Origin: Azorinus chamasolen
Lineage: Eukaryota; Mollusca; Bivalvia; Cardiida; Solecurtidae
Direction of reading: 5' to 3'
Assembly: GCA_963576725.1 (NCBI GenBank)
Contig: OY755241.1
Span: 61,501,071-61,565,070, forward strand
DNA: 64,000 bases
Positions 12,501-20,088 of the stretch are shown in pieces. The position numbers and the translations under genes were made by a program. Within the stretch, counting starts at the first letter, position 1; each line of letters starts with the position of its first letter. The notes under the pieces were generated by a model that had not been told where the DNA came from, did no database searches, and saw nothing but the letters and a program-made list of their open reading frames with translations.

Positions 12501-15500
12501 AAACAATCATCTGTCCATATTCCATTACAAAAAAATATCAGCTAATAAAATTAACATTCATGACATCATTACTTCTTACATGTGAAAGAATATTCAGCAG
12601 AGAATGGGTTAAATAAATAAACCATTAACCCATTCCCGCATATTGACGCCTTCTGGCGCTTCTGTAAAAGTCACTATATGAAACCATTGTTTCAAAACTA
12701 CACATTTCTGAAAATTGCCTTTTCTCTAGTTAATGCTCCTTTTTGGTAGATCTAATCAAAGAGGTTAGGTCTAAAAATAGCCTAAGCAGGAATGGGTTAA
12801 GGTGAGGTTAGATAACCTTACCTGGGTGAGGCACAGTTTTCTGACAGTGGGGTCTCTGTGGGTCAGTCCTGCACACAGCTCTTCCTGGAACTGCGTCAGT
12901 ACTACTGCCGGAGGTACGGGGAACAGCAGCTTCTTCAACACTTCACAACATAATTCCAGCTCATCCCTGGACAACCAAGAAAAGTGTCATAAGTGATGGG
13001 CTGACAAAACAATAGTGCTCAAAAGAACACATGTCACCAGCTAGCCTCATTAATGACCTGTAAGACAGCATGCTAATTTTGTGATGCTTGCCGGGATATC
13101 GTTAAAACCGAAAGTAGCTTGATATCACCATTTAGAGTACTATCGTGTCTGGTAATCTTGCGTATCCAGTCATCTTGCGCACTCATATATGTTTATTGTC
13201 GTTTGGTCATTAGTTTACGGCCATGGGTGAAAATATCAACATGGGTGAAAATTTCAACAAACTGAATAATTTGAACCCGGCTGAACTACTCCAGCAATGT
13301 AATTTAGAAATAGTATCTGTCAAACAGGCTTGTTTATATATTTTGTCATCCTAATTACTTATGCATAAACACGCCCTCTGACCTATTTTCCAATGAATAC
13401 CGGTGTGTAAGAATTATTCCAGAATTTTGCGTCCAGTCAGAAGGAAAGATCAATATAACACCTTTTAAAACAATATTCCAAATGCTAAAATATTTAATCT
13501 AATTTTCCCCTTGCAAATATCATGTGCGCAAGATCACCGGTCAGATGAATGTTTGGATAAAACATGGTGGTAAGCATGTTTACACTGTTATACTTAGCGT
13601 TTCAAACAGTTATTTCCAAAAGGTGTTTATGTCATTATATGCTTGGTAAGTATTTGTAAACAGATAAATAATATTGAAAAATTTGCATCTCTTTGATGTG
13701 TGATAAATACACGATAAATGCTTAGGTGCGCAAGAAGACCAGACAGCATCGTACACAAATGTGAACAAGTCACCAGCCAGATAGTGAGATGAAAAAAAGT
13801 ATGATGGAAAAAGTGTGACTTTTGTCACTTAGGTGGTGACGAGTCAAAACGGCCCAGTTCCAAAATGGCCATTTCCATAACGGCCCGGTCCAGAACGGCC
13901 CGGTTTGCATGGGTCAAAACGGCCCAGTTTTTATGATATTTGATGTATATTTGGTAGCGCTATACAAATATCCATGTTTAAATGATTGAATAACTCCCCT
14001 TGTATTTACTGTTACAGTGTATTCATATTGTGTAAGATGAAGTACCGTCTACGATATTGAACAGGGTCTGCACTACATGACACAGTATAAACATGTTAAT
14101 CTATTTAATCAATTTAATTTTTTTGGTAAATGCAGCACAATAAACAGTACTTTGGCAAGTAATTAATCAACAAATCTGGATTTAAGCTAAAAGATGTGCA
14201 CTTTTAATATAAACAGCAGATAGACCTGTTCAAAGACGGTGTCAATTATCGAGTTATTTAAAGAATTTCTACATGAATTTCAAATATACATGTATAACAC
14301 TTTTAATTACCAGTATCTATTACTATTTACAAAACATTTTTCAAACATTATATTTGGTGATACACTTTTAAATGTGTTCGTTGAAAAAATATTTATTATA
14401 TCAAAATGAAAACTAACGTATAAGTATAATTACCGATACAACTTTTTCCCCCACTAAATTTATATTAATGATCACTAACCAAAGATGGGCCGTTTTGACT
14501 CGCCAAAATTTGGTCTGGGGGATAAAGTATAGGGACAAGACATGTTTGAGTCAGTATAATATAGAAAGAAGGGATCAGACTTCAAAATATCCAAATTACC
14601 CACTCCTCTACTTTAAAACCCTTCGTTCTGCAAGAAATGCACCGATTTCGGTCAGATAAAAAGCTATTCCGTAAGCAAAGACATTGTTTTATTCAAATAT
14701 GAAAAGATTTCCCGGTCAAATTAGGAATAAACTTAACACGGCATCAGAAACATTAATAAAATGGCCAAAATAAGTTAGTCTGACACGACCTCGTCCCCGA
14801 GGGCGAACCAATAACAGCATTGAAACGATTACTTATATGTCAAACACAATAAAATTTGGCATTCATATCAGCCTTATATTCAATAAAAAGAACTTTCTTA
14901 CTGCGATCTTACACGAAAATGAGATGGGATAAAGTTAGTTCACATCTGTGTACTCTAAATGGTGATATCGAGCTACTTTCGGTTTTAACGATATCCCGGC
15001 AGACGGCACCTGTCACAAAATTAGCATGCTGTCTTACGGGTCATTAATGAGACTAGGATAAAGTGGGCCGTTCTGGACTGGGCCGTCATGGACAGGGCCG
15101 TTTTGGAATTGGGCTGTTTTGACCCGCATGCACTTAGGTTAAACATCATTTCTCTATGTGTCTCCCTACTGAACCAACTGATACAAACATTTGCTTTATC
15201 GCATTTTCAAAAAAAAATCAGTAGAGAAAAAAATACCAGGTTTTAAGCCGATTTCTCCGAATATTGCTATGTCATCTAATAAAGTAATTAATGTTAATTT
15301 CTTTAAAAAAAATATGCTGCAATTAAATATTACACAATACTTTTTATTCTCGTTTCATTACTAGAACATAATATCTATAAATGCAAATAAGTGGGTGGGG
15401 TAGTTAGTTATGACAAAGCAACTTTAAAAGAAATTTACCTATTTTCTGTCTCAAGACAGTTGAACACACAGTTAAAAGATACATTTGCGACAATAGATGA

Positions 15501-15611
15501 AATCGTGTGGATTGGTATATTGCCGAGTAAATTCTTTAAATCCTCTAAAACCTCAATTTTATCCTCTCTATTCGGGAGAGAGTCGATAAGCGCTGCGATG
15601 GACGCGGCCAT
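145..15611 (-). CDS. PSMD5: 26S proteasome non-ATPase regulatory subunit 5 (PSMD5/S5b), 8 exons, complete
   Basis: Seen: eight minus-strand coding exons, in gene order 15439-15611, 12822-12966, 10891-11023, 9598-9701, 8348-8600, 6860-7051, 5156-5265 and 145-543. All have AG/GT borders and compatible phases, giving 1,509 nt: 502 codons plus stop. Human PSMD5 is about 504 residues. The product starts MAASIAALIDSLPNRED and ends VAMEGDS. Helical-repeat segments typical of the family are recognisable throughout, such as LPG|LVKFFGC across one junction and QPFPELHVAILCV, NKYPGF and ALANSP-like stretches near the C-terminus. Known for the family: PSMD5 is an ARM/HEAT-like cytosolic chaperone that binds the base ATPase PSMC2/Rpt1 during 19S proteasome assembly and leaves before the 26S is complete. 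Inferred: functional, because no exon carries a frameshift or stop although the introns are saturated with transposons. Confidence 0.93.
880..1108. mobile_element. TTAA-flanked hairpin MITE, family B (229 bp)
   Basis: Starts TTAACTCATTACCTCATA and ends TATGAGGGAAAGGGTTAA. It has an internal perfect hairpin around 998-1052 (AAACCATTGTGATAAATAGA arm, apex GCTCCTGTAGGAGC). TTAA at both ends plus CCC-type termini suggests a piggyBac-like non-autonomous element; the superfamily is inference. Confidence 0.8.
1826..2054. mobile_element. TTAA-flanked hairpin MITE, family B (229 bp)
   Basis: Same length and organisation as the copy at 880-1108, with TTAA at 1826-1829 and 2051-2054. The hairpin arm (GTGATAAATAGAGCATTTGC) surrounds a shortened apex. 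Confidence 0.82.
2782..2986. mobile_element. TTAA-flanked hairpin MITE, family A, nested in hAT-like element
   Basis: TTAACCCATGACTCCAT at the left and GTGGAAAAGGTTAA at the right. It carries the family A hairpin (AAACAGAATAGACTCTGATC arm, apex CTCCTGCAGGAG). Confidence 0.7.
3068..3180. repeat. Pearl-type repeat fragment
   Basis: Single diverged copy of the unit that is tandem at 23.0-24.8 kb: GGGGTCAAAATTGGCCCCGC, TAGTTTTCTATAG, AATCTTCTCCTC. Confidence 0.5.
3238..3400. repeat. Three-copy tandem repeat of about 60 bp
   Basis: The unit contains CACTACAGTAGAATGTCCAA and TCTAGC. Three diverged copies lie inside the hAT-like element. Confidence 0.55.
3948..4376. mobile_element. pogo/Tigger-like MITE, family C, interrupted by a family B MITE
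   Basis: Inverted ends CAGTAAAACCCCTCTAATGC and GCATTAGAGGGGTTTTACTG. Internal hairpin at about 4233-4315 has apex AGAAAGCTCCTGCAGGAG. A 229-bp family B element (3998-4226) is inserted in its left arm. The CAGTA-type ends suggest the pogo group (inference). Confidence 0.75.
3998..4226. mobile_element. TTAA-flanked hairpin MITE, family B, nested in family C
   Basis: TTAACCCATTCCCTCATA at the left and GGAGGAAAGGGTTAG at the right (one TTAA mutated). Long central hairpin on GTGATAAATAGAG. Confidence 0.8.
4466..4714. repeat. 249-bp near-perfect palindrome
   Basis: Centred on 4590 (AGAGAATATTATTCTCT). Arms of about 124 bp match with essentially one visible mismatch (TTGACCAC versus GTGGTCGA). 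No terminal motif of a known MITE family was recognised. Confidence 0.85.
4820..5105. mobile_element. TTAA hairpin MITE, family A
   Basis: TTAACCCTTTACTCC at the left, family A hairpin at 4970-5030 (AAACAGAGCAGACCC arm), and a second partial copy of the hairpin's right arm at 5040-5072. It ends about 50 bp from PSMD5 exon 7. Confidence 0.65.
5156..5265 (-). CDS. PSMD5: PSMD5 exon 7
   Basis: Acceptor TCTCTCCAG|GG and donor TTGAG|GTACTC. It encodes TQFDTGVKCIGKALRES... to ...LNNLLKLE. The preceding exon's G plus GG gives the Gly of KLGTQF, matching KTGTRF in the vertebrate protein. Confidence 0.92.
5391..5681. mobile_element. TTAA hairpin MITE, family A, carrying a 75-bp hairpin insertion
   Basis: Family A hairpin with an apex near 5431 and 3' end CAGGGAAAGGGTTAA. 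A separate perfect-arm hairpin (5469-5543, ends CGAGGGCTTG and CAAGCCCTCG) interrupts the conserved GCTTATGAAAT segment. Confidence 0.7.
5700..5925. mobile_element. Two family A hairpin copies, one compact
   Basis: 5710-5795 is a hairpin fragment. 5797-5923 is a compact, nearly symmetrical copy with the arm sequence on both sides and end GAAGGAAAGTGTTAA. Confidence 0.6.
5979..6565. mobile_element. Family A MITE split by a SINE-like fragment
   Basis: Left part TTTAACTCTTTACTCAATG to about 6045. The right part from about 6425 (GGTAGAATCA, then the AAACAGATCAGACCCTGATC hairpin) runs to AAAAGGGTT. The intervening 6046-6420 resembles the SINE at 11.1 kb (TTTCAGTCATATC...CAGCTGATTAC...GGAAGACCC). 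Confidence 0.55.
6647..6838. mobile_element. pogo/Tigger-like MITE, family C (192 bp)
   Basis: CAGTAGAACCCCTCTAATGC at the left and GCATTAGCGGGGTTTTACTG at the right, with TA directly outside both ends (6645-6646, 6839-6840). It lies about 20 bp beyond the splice donor of PSMD5 exon 6. Confidence 0.8.
6860..7051 (-). CDS. PSMD5: PSMD5 exon 6
   Basis: Acceptor ATTTCAG|GT and donor CTGG|GTAAAC. It encodes LVKFFGCVARVHPKE... to ...GLIGSSVEGKLALEKL plus 1 nt, matching FVKFFGNLA and VGILGSNVEGKQVLQKTG. Its acceptor side is duplicated near 8.0 kb, and a pogo-like MITE ends about 20 bp past its donor. Confidence 0.93.
7029..7111. repeat. 83-bp direct repeat, copy 1 (spans PSMD5 exon 6 acceptor)
   Basis: Contains the first about 20 nt of exon 6, its acceptor and about 60 bp of intron. 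A near-identical copy is at 8002-8084; I see only about four differences. Confidence 0.85.
7140..8001. repeat. Irregular tandem array with AGGTCA half-sites
   Basis: About five diverged units spaced 110-145 bp, each with ACCAAGTATGGAAGTCCTA, TTGGTTCCAATG, TTTTTGCAAAAGTAGGTCA and an AAGGTCAAGGTCA tract. 7967-7979 is a perfect AGGTCAAAGGTCA. Similar in style to the array at 63 kb on the opposite strand. No coding capacity. Confidence 0.7.
8002..8084. repeat. 83-bp direct repeat, copy 2 (duplicated splice acceptor)
   Basis: Duplicate of 7029-7111, with the acceptor TTTCAG and 20 nt of exon 6, placed on the far side of the tandem array, upstream of the real exon in transcript order. Confidence 0.85.
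8348..8600 (-). CDS. PSMD5: PSMD5 exon 5
   Basis: Acceptor TGTTACAG|ACT and donor CCAG|GTAAAA. It encodes TVVRICIQSMEGLQ... to ...DDALAGFLIP plus 1 nt. The CLEMLSDLALSEHGLLYL stretch matches CIEMVTSLAYTHHGRQYL in human PSMD5. Confidence 0.93.
8674..8877. mobile_element. Family B MITE, reverse orientation, diverged
   Basis: ACCATTCCCTCACATTGAC at the left, hairpin GTGATAAATAG-like arms around 8733-8795, then TTCAAAGAGG and CCTTAA at the right. Confidence 0.65.
8874..9117. mobile_element. TTAA hairpin MITE, family A (244 bp)
   Basis: TTAACCTTTTCCTCC at the left; hairpin with apex CAGCTCCTACAGGAGCCG at about 9028-9060; ATGGAGTAAAAGGTTAA at the right. It shares its left TTAA with the neighbouring family B copy. 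Confidence 0.78.
9215..9420. mobile_element. pogo/Tigger-like MITE (206 bp) with TA duplication
   Basis: CAGTAAAACTTCGATTTTTT at the left and AATCAAGGTTTTACTG at the right, flanked by TA at 9213-9214 and 9421-9422. The central hairpin has apex AAAGCTCCTCTAGGAGCTTT. These ends closely resemble pogo/Tigger termini. Confidence 0.82.
9598..9701 (-). CDS. PSMD5: PSMD5 exon 4
   Basis: Acceptor TTTACAG|GG and donor GAG|GTAAGC. It encodes NTSEGLALLYQSPVM... to ...NDTVRFRFYE, which aligns with AGLEALFESNLL...NDIVRYRVYE of the human protein. It is 104 nt and too short to stand out as an ORF. Confidence 0.92.
9756..10001. mobile_element. TTAA hairpin MITE, family A
   Basis: CTTTACTTCATAGAT at the left, hairpin arm AAACTGAGAAGACACAGATC, then the family 3' segment (TCAGCTGGTTAATATTCATG) ending GGGTAATGGGTTAA. 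Confidence 0.7.
9998..10445. mobile_element. Family A MITE interrupted by a hAT-like MITE
   Basis: Left part TTAACCCTTTCCTTCATA with hairpin to about 10160. The right part resumes at 10362 and ends AAACAGGGAATGGGTCAA. The interruption is the element at 10169-10361. Confidence 0.7.
10169..10361. mobile_element. hAT-like hairpin MITE, family D (193 bp) with exact 8-bp duplication
   Basis: Ends CAGAGCTACAGATAA and TTATCTAGAGCTCTG. GGTCCATG is repeated directly on both sides (10161-10168 and 10362-10369). Internal palindrome centred on AGAATCGTCTCGAAGAGACG. An 8-bp duplication with CAGAG ends is typical of hAT (inference). Confidence 0.85.
10536..10647. mobile_element. Family D hAT-like MITE fragment
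   Basis: AGAGCTATCAATAAAGG, CAAATACTAAAATCATC and AGAATCATCACGAAAGTG match family D; cut by the pogo-like element that follows. Confidence 0.65.
10648..10838. mobile_element. pogo-like MITE, family C2 (191 bp)
   Basis: CAGAAAAACCTCTCTATAAC at the left and GTTATAGAGAGGTTCTACTG at the right. Perfect hairpin with apex GAACGCTCCTATGGGAGCGT. Inserted in a family D copy, about 50 bp past the donor of PSMD5 exon 3. Confidence 0.8.
10891..11023 (-). CDS. PSMD5: PSMD5 exon 3
   Basis: Acceptor TATTTCAG|ATT and donor TGTG|GTAAGA. It encodes IARVGADASGELIQQEG... to ...AMDILVSC plus 1 nt, matching the IGRIVEN...KAAIKSLS region. No long ORF shows this exon; it was found by splice-site and family comparison. 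Confidence 0.9.
11045..11595. mobile_element. Family A MITE split by a SINE
   Basis: The left end at 11045-11091 and the right part from 11370 are continuous family A sequence (hairpin AACAGAGTAGACCCTATATC at 11374 on) once the SINE and one copy of its 12-bp duplication are removed. Confidence 0.7.
11092..11369 (-). mobile_element. tRNA-headed SINE with 12-bp target duplication
   Basis: GCTAACAGAGTA is repeated exactly at 11080-11091 and 11370-11381. On the minus strand the element starts GGGGCCTCTGTGGCCGAGTG, an A-box-like tRNA head, and runs to a CAAAAACCAAACC tail. No clear B box remains. 278 bp. Confidence 0.8.
11592..11850. mobile_element. TTAA hairpin MITE, family A, long form
   Basis: GTTAACTCTTTCCTTCATA at the left; hairpin AAACAGAGTAGACCC with apex GGCTCCTAGAGGAGCC; the 3' portion (TTTCTTTATTTTCTAAAATG, CAGAACAGGGAAAG) matches copies at 21.2, 36.3 and 54.5 kb. 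The right TTAA is eroded. Confidence 0.75.
12100..12292. mobile_element. hAT-like hairpin MITE, family D
   Basis: CAGAGCTACAGATAACAATG at the left and TATCTGGAGCTTTG at the right, with the same internal palindrome as the copy at 10169. No clean 8-bp duplication visible. Confidence 0.75.
12415..12615. mobile_element. Family A MITE fragment
   Basis: Half hairpin (AGGAGCCGTTTGATCAGG) and 3' segment (TCAGCTAATAAAATTAACAT ... AGAATGGGTTAA). The left half is replaced by low-complexity T-rich sequence. Confidence 0.55.
12625..12800. mobile_element. TTAA MITE, family B, without the central hairpin
   Basis: TTAACCCATTCCCGCATA at the left and AGGAATGGGTTAA at the right. The central palindrome is reduced to a CATTGTTTC remnant. 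It ends about 20 bp from the splice donor of PSMD5 exon 2. Confidence 0.78.
12822..12966 (-). CDS. PSMD5: PSMD5 exon 2
   Basis: Acceptor TTGTCCAG|G and donor CAG|GTAAGG. It encodes DELELCCEVLKKLLF... to ...RKLCLTQ, matching the family's CVSVLERLL / DLQRGLIHP / ILTLSQ region. The first G completes an Arg codon begun in exon 1. Confidence 0.92.
13030..15130. mobile_element. Nested inverted-repeat element with GGCC-rich ends (PSMD5 intron 1)
   Basis: Outer inverted repeat: 13030-13140 against 14945-15058 (TACTCTAAATGGTGATATCG, GTTTTAACGATATCCCGGCA, AGCATGCTGTCTTAC). A second inverted pair, 13840-13930 against 15060-15130, is built of repeated ACGGCCC-type blocks (CAAAACGGCCCAGTTC versus AATTGGGCTGTTTTGAC). 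The middle has no convincing ORF. Superfamily not recognised. Confidence 0.6.
15439..15611 (-). CDS. PSMD5: PSMD5 exon 1
   Basis: The start ATG is at 15611-15609 in a good context (A at -3, G at +4). The exon encodes 57 codons plus 2 nt (AG), ending ...NCLETEN. The donor is AG|GTAAAT. An out-of-frame upstream ATG lies 10 nt before the start; the chosen start matches the MAA start of the vertebrate protein. Confidence 0.88.
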
Positions 15612-15960
15612 TTTGTTGTCATGGGGGCATGTCTAATACTTAGACAGTCTTGAATAGCGAAATATTTTTTTGCGGACTAAATGTTTACATATTGACGTGA
15701 ACACGGAAAGGAGTGCCCTGTAAAACTCGTGTACGACAAAATCGCGACATATTCTGATATGAAAATATGCTAATTATAATTATTATCATTGCATACATCT
15801 AAAATACATCTAAAATACATCTAAATGTTTTTAATTAAAATAGAAACTGAATTAAATCATGAAAAGTATACACGTTAAGCCCAATCTTAATTACGGATAG
15901 TTGAGCATTGACCGAAAGGATTTAAATATCAAATCCGGGTCCATGATCAAATCGGGTCAA
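15612..15960 (-). promoter_or_regulatory. PSMD5: 5' flank of PSMD5 (presumed promoter region)
   Basis: Unique-looking AT-rich sequence immediately upstream of the start codon. I see no convincing TATA box at a useful distance and no strong CpG island. It ends where the SINE/LINE nest begins, so any upstream control region has little repeat-free space. Confidence 0.3.
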
Positions 15961-16049
15961 ATCGTGGCCGTGTGGCTAACGCGCTCGACTGCAATAAAAG
16001 GGGTCACGGGTTCGATCCCCCCCCCCCCCCCGCCGGACCAAGTCCTTTG
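15961..16049 (+). mobile_element. tRNA-headed SINE, 5' part (interrupted)
   Basis: GTGGCCGTGTGGCTAACGCG (A box) and GGGTTCGATCCCC (B box), followed by an expanded C run and CAAGTCCTTTGGACGAGAC. The likely continuation is AAACCGAGGTCTGATGTATC at 20658-20690, after the LINE. Confidence 0.65.
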
Positions 16050-17175
16050 GACGAGACTATAATAACACCGCAAACATTTAAAGACGGAAAGTATATGCCT
16101 GAAGACGAAATCTATCCAAAAGCAGAAGAAATAAACATAACGGAAAAGGGAGTATTGAAACTACTGTCAAATTTGAAACCACACAAACCGGGGGGACCCG
16201 ATGAAATAAAGCCGTTAATATTGAAGGAATTGGCACAGGAAATCTCCCCATTATTGACAAACATCTTTCAAAAATCTCTTGAATCTGGTGAGGTTCCCGC
16301 TGACTGGAAAAAGGCACGCATCACCCCAGCGTTAAAAAAGGACAGAAATACCAAGCAGAAAATTATCGACCCATTTCGCTGACCTGTGTGTGTTGTAAAC
16401 TGATGGAACACATCATCACCGGTCATCTGATGAGGCATGCAGAAGTAAATAAGATACTCTACCCTCTGCAACATGGATTCCGCAGTAAACGTTCCTGCGA
16501 AACACAGCTTGTAGAATGTATAGATGATCTATCTAAAAATCTTGAAGAGGGAAACCAAACAGATCTGTTAATACTCGATTTTTCAAAAGCTTTTGATAAA
16601 GTATCACATTCACTCCTTCTTCACAAGTTAAGCCATTATGGCATAAAAGGTAAAACTCTCCAATGGATTAAGGCTTTTCTAACTGGCAGAACCCAGGTTG
16701 TCGCGGTCGAAGGCGAAGAGTCTGACACGGAAACAGTTGATTCTGGGGTACCCCAAGGCTCGGTACTTGGACCCAGTCTGTTTCTGTTTTACATTAACGA
16801 CCTGCCGAGAGGCCTGAGCTCCACTGTTAGACTGTTTGCAGACGACACTATTGCCTATTTGACTGTAGCCTCAAAGGTTGACTGCCAGGTACTACAGGAA
16901 GACATGGACAGGTTGGCGGAATGGGGAGACAAATGGAAAATGGAATTCCATCCCAATAAATGCTCGGTATTATCTGTGACGAAAGAGAAAAACGCCATAC
17001 ACCATAACTATCGCTTACATGGAAGCACTCTCGCTCATGAAAAGTCCACAAAATACCTTGGTTGCACTATCACAGACAACTTGGACTGGGGGGGGGGGGG
17101 AACATATAAACAACATAACAAACAAAGCCAACAGAACACTAGGCTTCCTGCATAGAAATTTACATACGTTGGTAT
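16050..17175 (+). pseudogene. Jockey/CR1-type LINE reverse transcriptase, N-terminal part, broken
   Basis: 5'-truncated non-LTR reverse transcriptase; the endonuclease is absent. Visible motifs: LLSNLKPHKPGGPDEIKP, NYRPISL (in a shifted frame), LQHGFRSKRSCETQL, LILDFSKAFDKVSHSLLLHK, SGVPQGSVLGPSLFLFYIND and the catalytic LFADDT. Frame breaks: one near 16345-16365, another at the G run 17091-17100. After LGFLHRNLHT the element is interrupted by the opposite-strand LINE and continues at about 20090. The clade assignment is from motif style only. Confidence 0.85.
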
Positions 17176-20088
17176 GTTTTATTTGCAAAATACATACATG
17201 TCCATCAGCATTATATAATACATAGTAAAAAACAAGTAATGACGGGCAGTCATTCATAATATGTAATGCTAAATGTGCCTTATTAACAAACACTACAAAT
17301 GACAAACATTGCGGACTCGGACCAGAGGGCTTCTTAGGAGCCCCCTAATCTGTGTCTACACTGTTTGTACACCAAGAGTGTGCCAATTAAGGTCTTATGT
17401 GCATGGTTTAACACTGTACACCCAAAAGACAAACAGTGCGGAACCAAATCAGGGGGCTCCCCAAAAGCACTCCGATCTGTGTCTACACTGTTTGTACCCT
17501 GCAAGTGTACTAATTAAAGGTACATGGTTTATAACTGGCGAGCACACCCTAAAGACAAACAGTGCGGAACTAGACCGGGGGGGGGGGGGTTCAGGAGCCC
17601 CCTAATCTGTGTCTACACTGTTTGTACATTACAAGAGTGGCAATTAAAGAACTTAGGCACATGGTTTAAAACTGTATACCCAAAAAAGACAAGCAGTGCG
17701 GAACCAGATTAGGGGGCTCTTCAGAAGCACACCGATCTGTGTCTACACTGCTTGTACTTTACAAGTGTACCAATTAAAGGTACATGATTTATAACTGGCG
17801 ATCACATCCAAACGACAAACAGTGCGGAACCAGATCAGGGGGCTCTTCAGAAGCACTCCGATATGTGTCTACACTGTTTGTACCTTACCAGTGTACCAAT
17901 TAAAGGTACATGGTTTATAACTGGCGAGCACACCCAAAAGTCAGACAGTGCGGAACCAGATCAGGGGGTTCTTTAGGAGCCCTCCGATCTGTGTCTACAT
18001 CGTTTGCACATCGAAGGTTCACTCATTAGTGGTGCATGCTTTATAAATGACGAGTACACTCAAAATGACCAACATTGCGGACTCAGACCAGGGGGCTCAT
18101 TAGGAGCCCTCTGATCTGTGTCTGCACTGTTTGCACATTCCAAGTGTTCTCATTAGAGATACATGATTAATAAATGACGAGTACACTCAATATGACAAAA
18201 CAAAACAGTGCGGACCAAGATCAGGGGACTTCATAGGAGCCCTCTGATCCGGGTCTACCGCTTACACATCGCAAGTGCACTCATTAGAAGTGCAAGGTTC
18301 ATAACTGACGAGTACATCGCTAAGGTGTTAATGTACTGGGAAAGCACAAAGTATTAGGTTTAGTTGCGGCGTGTGGCTTTTCCGTTACGATACAAGATTA
18401 AATGCTTTGTAAACATAAATACTTAAATTTCTAATTTCTTTCTTGTTCCTGGAGGTGAGCAGTTCGATTAGTATTGGGATGTTGGGTCTCTGCCAATAAT
18501 ATTTGTTAATGTAAGTAGACCTTAAGCAGCTATATTTTCTACATTGAAATAAAAAATGAAATTCATCTTCGAGTTCGTGACACTCTAAACACTTTCTGTT
18601 GTTAAGAGGCACGGGCTTAGGCTTTTTATATCGACCTTTCTCTACTTCTAATTTGTGTGAAGATAATCTCAATTTAGTTAATGCTATTCTAAACTTTGTA
18701 AATGTTACACGATTTAGGTAGTCTTGAAAGCCAAAATTGGAAAATAATATGTAAAAACGAGCTTTTGGCGAGCTCTCTAATCTAGACTGCCAATTTTGCA
18801 TCATGTTGTCTTTCAATCTTTGTTTGAAAACAGACAGAAAATACGAGCTATCTCCGACTCCCTGAAATAACCAAACTTCATAAAAACCTAATTCTGACAG
18901 CATCTTTTTCACCAGGGAAGCCCAATTATCTTTTCTTGGCATTTTTTCAATGTCATTTACAAGTGTAATATATGCACATTTTATGTATTTTGTATCCGAA
19001 CATTGTACAATTTTCAACCAATAATTTACTATTCTTAGGAAACGATTGTACTGCAATGGAAGACGCCCTAATTCCCCATATACCATATCTGTTTGCGTAC
19101 TTTGCTTTACGTGTAATAATCGTTTACAAAATTGTAGATGCACTTTCTCGATTTTGTCAGCCTTACAAAATCCCCAGACTTCACAACCATAACAAAGAAT
19201 TGGACTAACAAGTTTGTCAAAAAGTTCTAGATAATGTTTCAAAGGTATTCCCTTAAAATTGTGCAAATATTTATTCAGTTTAAAAATTGCCTTCTGTGCT
19301 TGTCCGGACAGAGTAGCTTGTGCCTCAGAAAATGCCCCTCCAGTTGTGAATACAACCCCTAGAAAAACAAATTTGCTTACAATTACCAATTTGTTATTAC
19401 CATAAAAGAAACTAATATCCCGCCTTGGTAACCCCCCTTTTCTGAACACCATACATTTTGTTTTAGAAGTATTCACAGTCAGTTTCCATTTCATACAGTA
19501 ATTTTCAAGAATATTAAGACCTTTCTGTAGACCTTCTGCAGATTCTGACATCACTATGATATCATCGGCATACATCAGTATGAAAAGTTTGAACATATCA
19601 AGCTCGACTCCATCGGCTCCCTTTAATGAAAATTCTTGTTCCAGGTCATTTAGATACATTGAAAACAGGAAAGGTGAGAGAGATTCCCCCTGTCGTACTC
19701 CTAAATTACAAACAAAATCGTCGCTGAGCATATTTTCATATTTGACTTTGGCCTTGATTTCAGAATACATCGATTTAATAACATTAAGAATATTTCCCCG
19801 GACTCCTGATTTAATCAATTTCAACCACAGATTTTCCCGTACTACATAGTCAAACGCCTTCGTAAAATCTACGAAGGAGCAAAAAAGTTTTTTACCATTG
19901 TTTAATTGATGTGTAATAACACTATGCAATATGAAAACATTATCTACCGTGCCCATATTTCGTCGAAATCCTGCTTGAGCCTCTATGTAAATATTATATT
20001 CTTCAGCCCAACAGTTCAAACGTGAATTCAAAATACGTGTGAAAAGTTTGCCGAGGCAGCTCAGTAGCGTAATTCCTCGGCATATCTC
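17176..20088 (-). mobile_element. Second non-LTR retrotransposon inserted in the first LINE
   Basis: Spans the minus-strand ORF (18385-20088) and a tandem 3' region. It separates the two halves of the plus-strand LINE, so it inserted later. The 5' end is truncated within the RT domain (it begins at RGITLLSCLGK). No target duplication or A tail could be fixed. Confidence 0.75.
17301..18318. repeat. 127-bp tandem array, 8 units, in the LINE 3' region
   Basis: Units start near 17301, 17428, 17554, 17688, 17814, 17940, 18067 and 18194. Each holds an imperfect palindrome: ACAAACAGTGCGGA...AGATCAGGGGGCTC at the left and GAGCCC...GATCTGTGTCTACACTG at the right, plus a CAATTAAAGGTACATGGTTT spacer. 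Confidence 0.88.

Noticed and set aside
15391..15636. 81-codon plus-strand ORF
   Set aside because: Antisense shadow of PSMD5 exon 1.
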